DNA of 64,000 nt from DASYGT01 sp035999365 (GTDB taxonomy: Bacteria; Actinomycetota; Actinomycetes; Mycobacteriales; Jatrophihabitantaceae): assembly GCA_035999365.1 (NCBI GenBank), contig DASYGT010000044.1, positions 1 through 64,000 of the forward strand. The letters run 5' to 3'. Positions within the stretch are counted from its first letter, which is position 1, and every line of letters starts with the position of its first letter. Below are positions 61,770-64,000 of this stretch, in pieces. A program made the translations under genes and the position numbers. A model generated the notes under the pieces. That model was given only the letters and a program-made list of their open reading frames with translations. It made no database searches and was not told the origin of the DNA.

Positions 61770-63083
61770 CTAGCGCAGGAACCCTTCGTAATTGCGCTGC
61801 ATCAACTGGCTCTCGATCTGCTTCACCGTGTCGAGACCCACGCCGACCATGATCAGGACGGCGGTGCCACCGAACGGGAAGTTCTGGTTGTTGCCGCTGG
61901 TGATCGAGAAGAAGAAGTTCGGCAGGATGGCGACGATGCCCAGGTACAGAGAACCGGGCAGAGTGATCCGCGAGAGCACGAACTGCAGGTATTCCGCCGT
62001 CGGCCGCCCGGGGCGGATGCCGGGGATGAAGCCGCCGTACTTCTTCATGTCGTCGGCCCGCTCGGCGGGGTCGAATGTAATGCCGACGTAGAAGTAGGTG
62101 AAGAAGACGATGAGGCCGAAGTACACCACGATGTACACCCACGACTGCTGGTTGAGCAGGTAGTTGGTGACCCATCGCTGGAACGAGGACGGTTTGGTGG
62201 AGTTGCCCGTGAGCTGGCTGATGAGCTGTGGGATGTAGAGCAGCGACGAGGCGAAGATGACCGGGATGACACCGGCCTGGTTCACCTTCAGCGGCAAATA
62301 GGTCGAGGTGCCGCCGTACTGCCGTCGGCCGATCATGCGCTTCGCGTACTGCACAGGGATGCGCCGCTGGGCCTGCTCGACGAAGACGACCGCGACGATG
62401 ATCGCCAGGCCGAGCGCCAGGATCAGTGTGAAGACGAATCCGCCGGCGTTCTGCAGGATCGTCTGACCCTCGTTCGGGATGCGTGCCGCGATCGAGGTGA
62501 ACATCAGCACGCTCATGCCGTTGCCGACGCCGCGGTCGGTGATGAGCTCGCCCAGCCACATGATGACTGCCGTTCCGGCTGTCATGCAGATGACCATCGT
62601 CGCGAGGGTGAAGATGTTCTGCTTGTACAAGATCGACGACTGGCACTGCGGGAACAACTGCCCCGACCGCGCGAGGGCGATGAAGCCCGTCGACTGCAGG
62701 ATCGCCAGGCCGATGGTGAGGTAGCGGCTGTACTGCGTCAGCTTCTGCTGGCCTGACTGCCCCTCCTTCTTCAGTTGCTCGAAGCGCGGGATCACGACCA
62801 CGAGCAGCTGGATGATGATGCTGGCCGTGATGTACGGCATGATGCCCAACGCGAACGCCGAGAGCCGCAGCAGCGCGCCGCCGGAGAACAGGTTGATCAG
62901 CGAGTAGACGTTTGCGCTGTTGCCGTGCGCTGCCTGGCTGATACAGGTGTTGATTGCCTTCGTGTTCGTGTTCGGCGTGGGGACCGATGCGCCGAGCCGG
63001 TACATCGCCAGGATCGCCAGCGTGAACAGCAGCTTCTTACGCAGATCGGGCGTACGAAACGCCGATGCGAATGCGCCGAACAC
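61770..63083 (-). CDS. secY: Protein translocase subunit SecY
   Basis: 437 residues, ten transmembrane helices. Signatures YRLGASVPTPN, GIMPYITASIIIQLL, GQSGQQKLTQYSRYLTI, YADDMKKYGGFIPGIRPGRPT and LMQRNYEGFLR at the end. GTG at 63083 chosen because AGGAGG lies four bases upstream; a TTG eight codons earlier is unlikely. Separate from rplO by 210 bp, probably with its own promoter. Confidence 0.97.
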   Translation of the reverse strand: MFGAFASAFRTPDLRKKLLFTLAILAMYRLGASVPTPNTNTKAINTCISQAAHGNSANVYSLINLFSGGALLRLSAFALGIMPYITASIIIQLLVVVIPRFEQLKKEGQSGQQKLTQYSRYLTIGLAILQSTGFIALARSGQLFPQCQSSILYKQNIFTLATMVICMTAGTAVIMWLGELITDRGVGNGMSVLMFTSIAARIPNEGQTILQNAGGFVFTLILALGLAIIVAVVFVEQAQRRIPVQYAKRMIGRRQYGGTSTYLPLKVNQAGVIPVIFASSLLYIPQLISQLTGNSTKPSSFQRWVTNYLLNQQSWVYIVVYFGLIVFFTYFYVGITFDPAERADDMKKYGGFIPGIRPGRPTAEYLQFVLSRITLPGSLYLGIVAILPNFFFSITSGNNQNFPFGGTAVLIMVGVGLDTVKQIESQLMQRNYEGFLR

Positions 63084-63172
63084 AGATCCTCCTGCACGGA
63101 TGGTCAAGGAACTTGCCGGGCCGAACCAGGCCCCGCGGCCGGGCGCTTCCCCGTCCGGGAAGAACCCCGCTC

Positions 63173-63178
63173 AGGCTA
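63173..63178 (-). promoter_or_regulatory. Candidate -10 box for secY-adk-map
   Basis: TAGCCT on the minus strand, 90 bp before the secY start; TTCTCG 18 bp upstream could be the -35. Lies after the large inverted repeat that probably ends the rplO transcript. Confidence 0.4.
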
Positions 63179-63206
63179 ACAGCCGCCCGGTAATAGCGAG
63201 AATGCA

Positions 63207-63279
63207 TCGACGGGGCCTGGGCGGCCTGGCCACCGAACCTGGGGGGTCCGGGCGTACAGGCCGTCTCGAGCCCCGTCGA
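63207..63279. terminator. Large hairpin between rplO and secY
   Basis: TCGACGGGGC (63207-63216) and GCCCCGTCGA (63270-63279) are perfect 10-bp arms 53 bp apart, with an inner GGCCTG (63223-63228)/CAGGCC (63257-63262) pair. The second arm lies 15 bp past the rplO stop on the minus strand. May be a terminator or a structured RNA leader for secY. Confidence 0.6.
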
Positions 63280-63293
63280 CGGCGGTGATGAAT

Positions 63294-63746
63294 TTAGAGC
63301 TGGGTCACCGTGCCACCGGCGGCCACGATCTTCTCGCGCGCCGAGCCGGAGAATGCGTTGGCAGTGATGTCCAGCTTCACGCCGGCAAGTTCGCCATTGC
63401 CGAGGACCTTGACCGGCTCGCCCTTGCGGACAGCGCCAGCGGCTACCAGTTCCTCGACTCCGACGGTGCCGCCGTCCGGGAACAGCTCGGCAAGCCGGGC
63501 CAGGTTCACGACCTGGAACTCGACCCGGAAGCGATTGCGGAAACCCTTGAGCTTCGGCAGCCGCATGTGAATGGGCATCTGCCCACCCTCGAAGCCGGCC
63601 GGCACCTGATAGCGGGCCTTCGTGCCCTTCGTGCCGCGGCCGGCGGTCTTGCCCTTGGAGCCCTCGCCGCGACCGACTCGCGTCTTCTTGGTGTGCGCCC
63701 CGGGAGCCGGACGAAGGTGGTGCACCTTCAGCGGACCGTTTGCCAT
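63294..63746 (-). CDS. rplO: 50S ribosomal protein L15
   Basis: 150 residues. MANGPLKVHHLRPAPGAHTKK, then RVGRGEGSKGKTAGRGTKG and GFEGGQMPIHMRLPKLKGF are diagnostic. 3 bp after rpmD, usual spc order. Confidence 0.98.
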   Translation of the reverse strand: MANGPLKVHHLRPAPGAHTKKTRVGRGEGSKGKTAGRGTKGTKARYQVPAGFEGGQMPIHMRLPKLKGFRNRFRVEFQVVNLARLAELFPDGGTVGVEELVAAGAVRKGEPVKVLGNGELAGVKLDITANAFSGSAREKIVAAGGTVTQL

Positions 63747-63749
63747 GAC

Positions 63750-63932
63750 TTACTCGACCTCCTCAACCGACACCAGGTGGGTGACGGTTGCGACCATGCC
63801 GCGGATCTCCGGGCGGTCGTCCTTGACGACGACGTCGCGGATGCGCTTCAACCCCAGCGTGCGCAATGTTTCGCGCTGGTTCTGCTTGAAGCCGATTCCG
63901 GACTTGACCTGCGTGATCTTCAATCGGGACAT
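63750..63932 (-). CDS. rpmD: 50S ribosomal protein L30
   Basis: 60 residues, complete. LKITQVKSGIGFKQNQRETLRTLGLKRI is the family core. Its ATG shares one base with the rpsE stop (TGATG). Between rpsE and rplO as expected. Confidence 0.97.
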   Translation of the reverse strand: MSRLKITQVKSGIGFKQNQRETLRTLGLKRIRDVVVKDDRPEIRGMVATVTHLVSVEEVE

Positions 63933-64000
63933 CAGCTCGCCTTTCCGGCGGCCCGGGCACGCAGCAGCCCGGCGGGCGCGACGTCCTCGAGCGGCAGTCC
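63932..64000 (-). CDS. rpsE: 30S ribosomal protein S5, 3' end only
   Basis: Only the last 22 codons are in the window, reading GLPLEDVAPAGLLRARAAGK and two more residues before TGA. This fits the C-terminus of actinobacterial S5 and the rpsE-rpmD-rplO order. The gene continues beyond 64000. Confidence 0.9.
   Translation of the reverse strand, partial: GLPLEDVAPAGLLRARAAGKAS

Noticed and set aside
63084..63107. TTG start for SecY eight codons upstream
   Set aside because: AGGAGG lies inside that extension, four bases before the GTG at 63083.

Overview
This is a 64-kb chromosomal core segment from a high-GC Actinomycetota bacterium. The assignment rests on GTG/TTG start codons, many genes with no Shine-Dalgarno sequence (leaderless), a WhiB protein, GuaB3, CIRCE-controlled groES/groEL, an FO synthase of the fused FbiC type, an F420-dependent glucose-6-phosphate dehydrogenase, and a gene order known from mycobacteria and streptomycetes. 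I cannot fix the genus. Presence of a fused hydrolase/acyl-CoA ligase resembling mycobacterial Rv1683 and of Fgd hints at a relative of the Mycobacteriales/Frankia group.

Layout. 1-7415: sucCD, a lone B12-binding protein, a DUF2079 membrane protein and the PcrA/UvrD helicase. 7416-7976: chorismate mutase behind a short Tyr/Phe-rich leader ORF and a terminator-like hairpin, i.e. a probable aromatic attenuator. 7980-11184: a PspC-type envelope-stress unit (response regulator, PspC-fused histidine kinase, divergent PspC protein). 11198-20041: guaA, an SDR, the F420 genes fbiC and fgd, guaB3 and guaB. 20115-23496: an FtsX-type ABC exporter. 23546-26683: DUF5319, WhiB and groES-groEL with CIRCE. 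26755-31903: an ECF-like sigma factor with a membrane beta-propeller protein, then a lipid-type fusion enzyme. 31900-35713: the t6A genes (tsaD, rimI, tsaB, tsaE) and alr. 35738-45584: a secreted lipase, NAD(P)HX repair enzyme, acpS, ferredoxin-NADP reductase, glmS, a metallo-beta-lactamase-fold protein, glmM, rpsI and rplM. 45861-52485: sortase, ABC-F, a flavin oxidase with two small partners, and a sterol-desaturase/TetR pair. 52472-57137: truA, rplQ, rpoA, rpsD, rpsK, rpsM, rpmJ, infA. 57489-60210: a small accessory region (CAP protein, acyltransferase, two XRE regulators, an ImmA-like metallopeptidase). 60253-64000: map, adk, secY, rplO, rpmD and the 3' end of rpsE.

Two themes go beyond routine annotation. 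First, about sixteen start codons lie exactly 6-7 nt after a YAnnnT hexamer and lack a Shine-Dalgarno sequence, so leaderless transcription appears widespread; two of these starts belong to 8- and 11-codon mini-ORFs whose stop overlaps the next gene's start. Second, the XRE/XRE/ImmA group looks like a domesticated phage-immunity module placed inside the ribosomal-protein neighbourhood, with an 11-bp-phased triple operator candidate. I saw no rRNA, tRNA, CRISPR array or insertion sequence.
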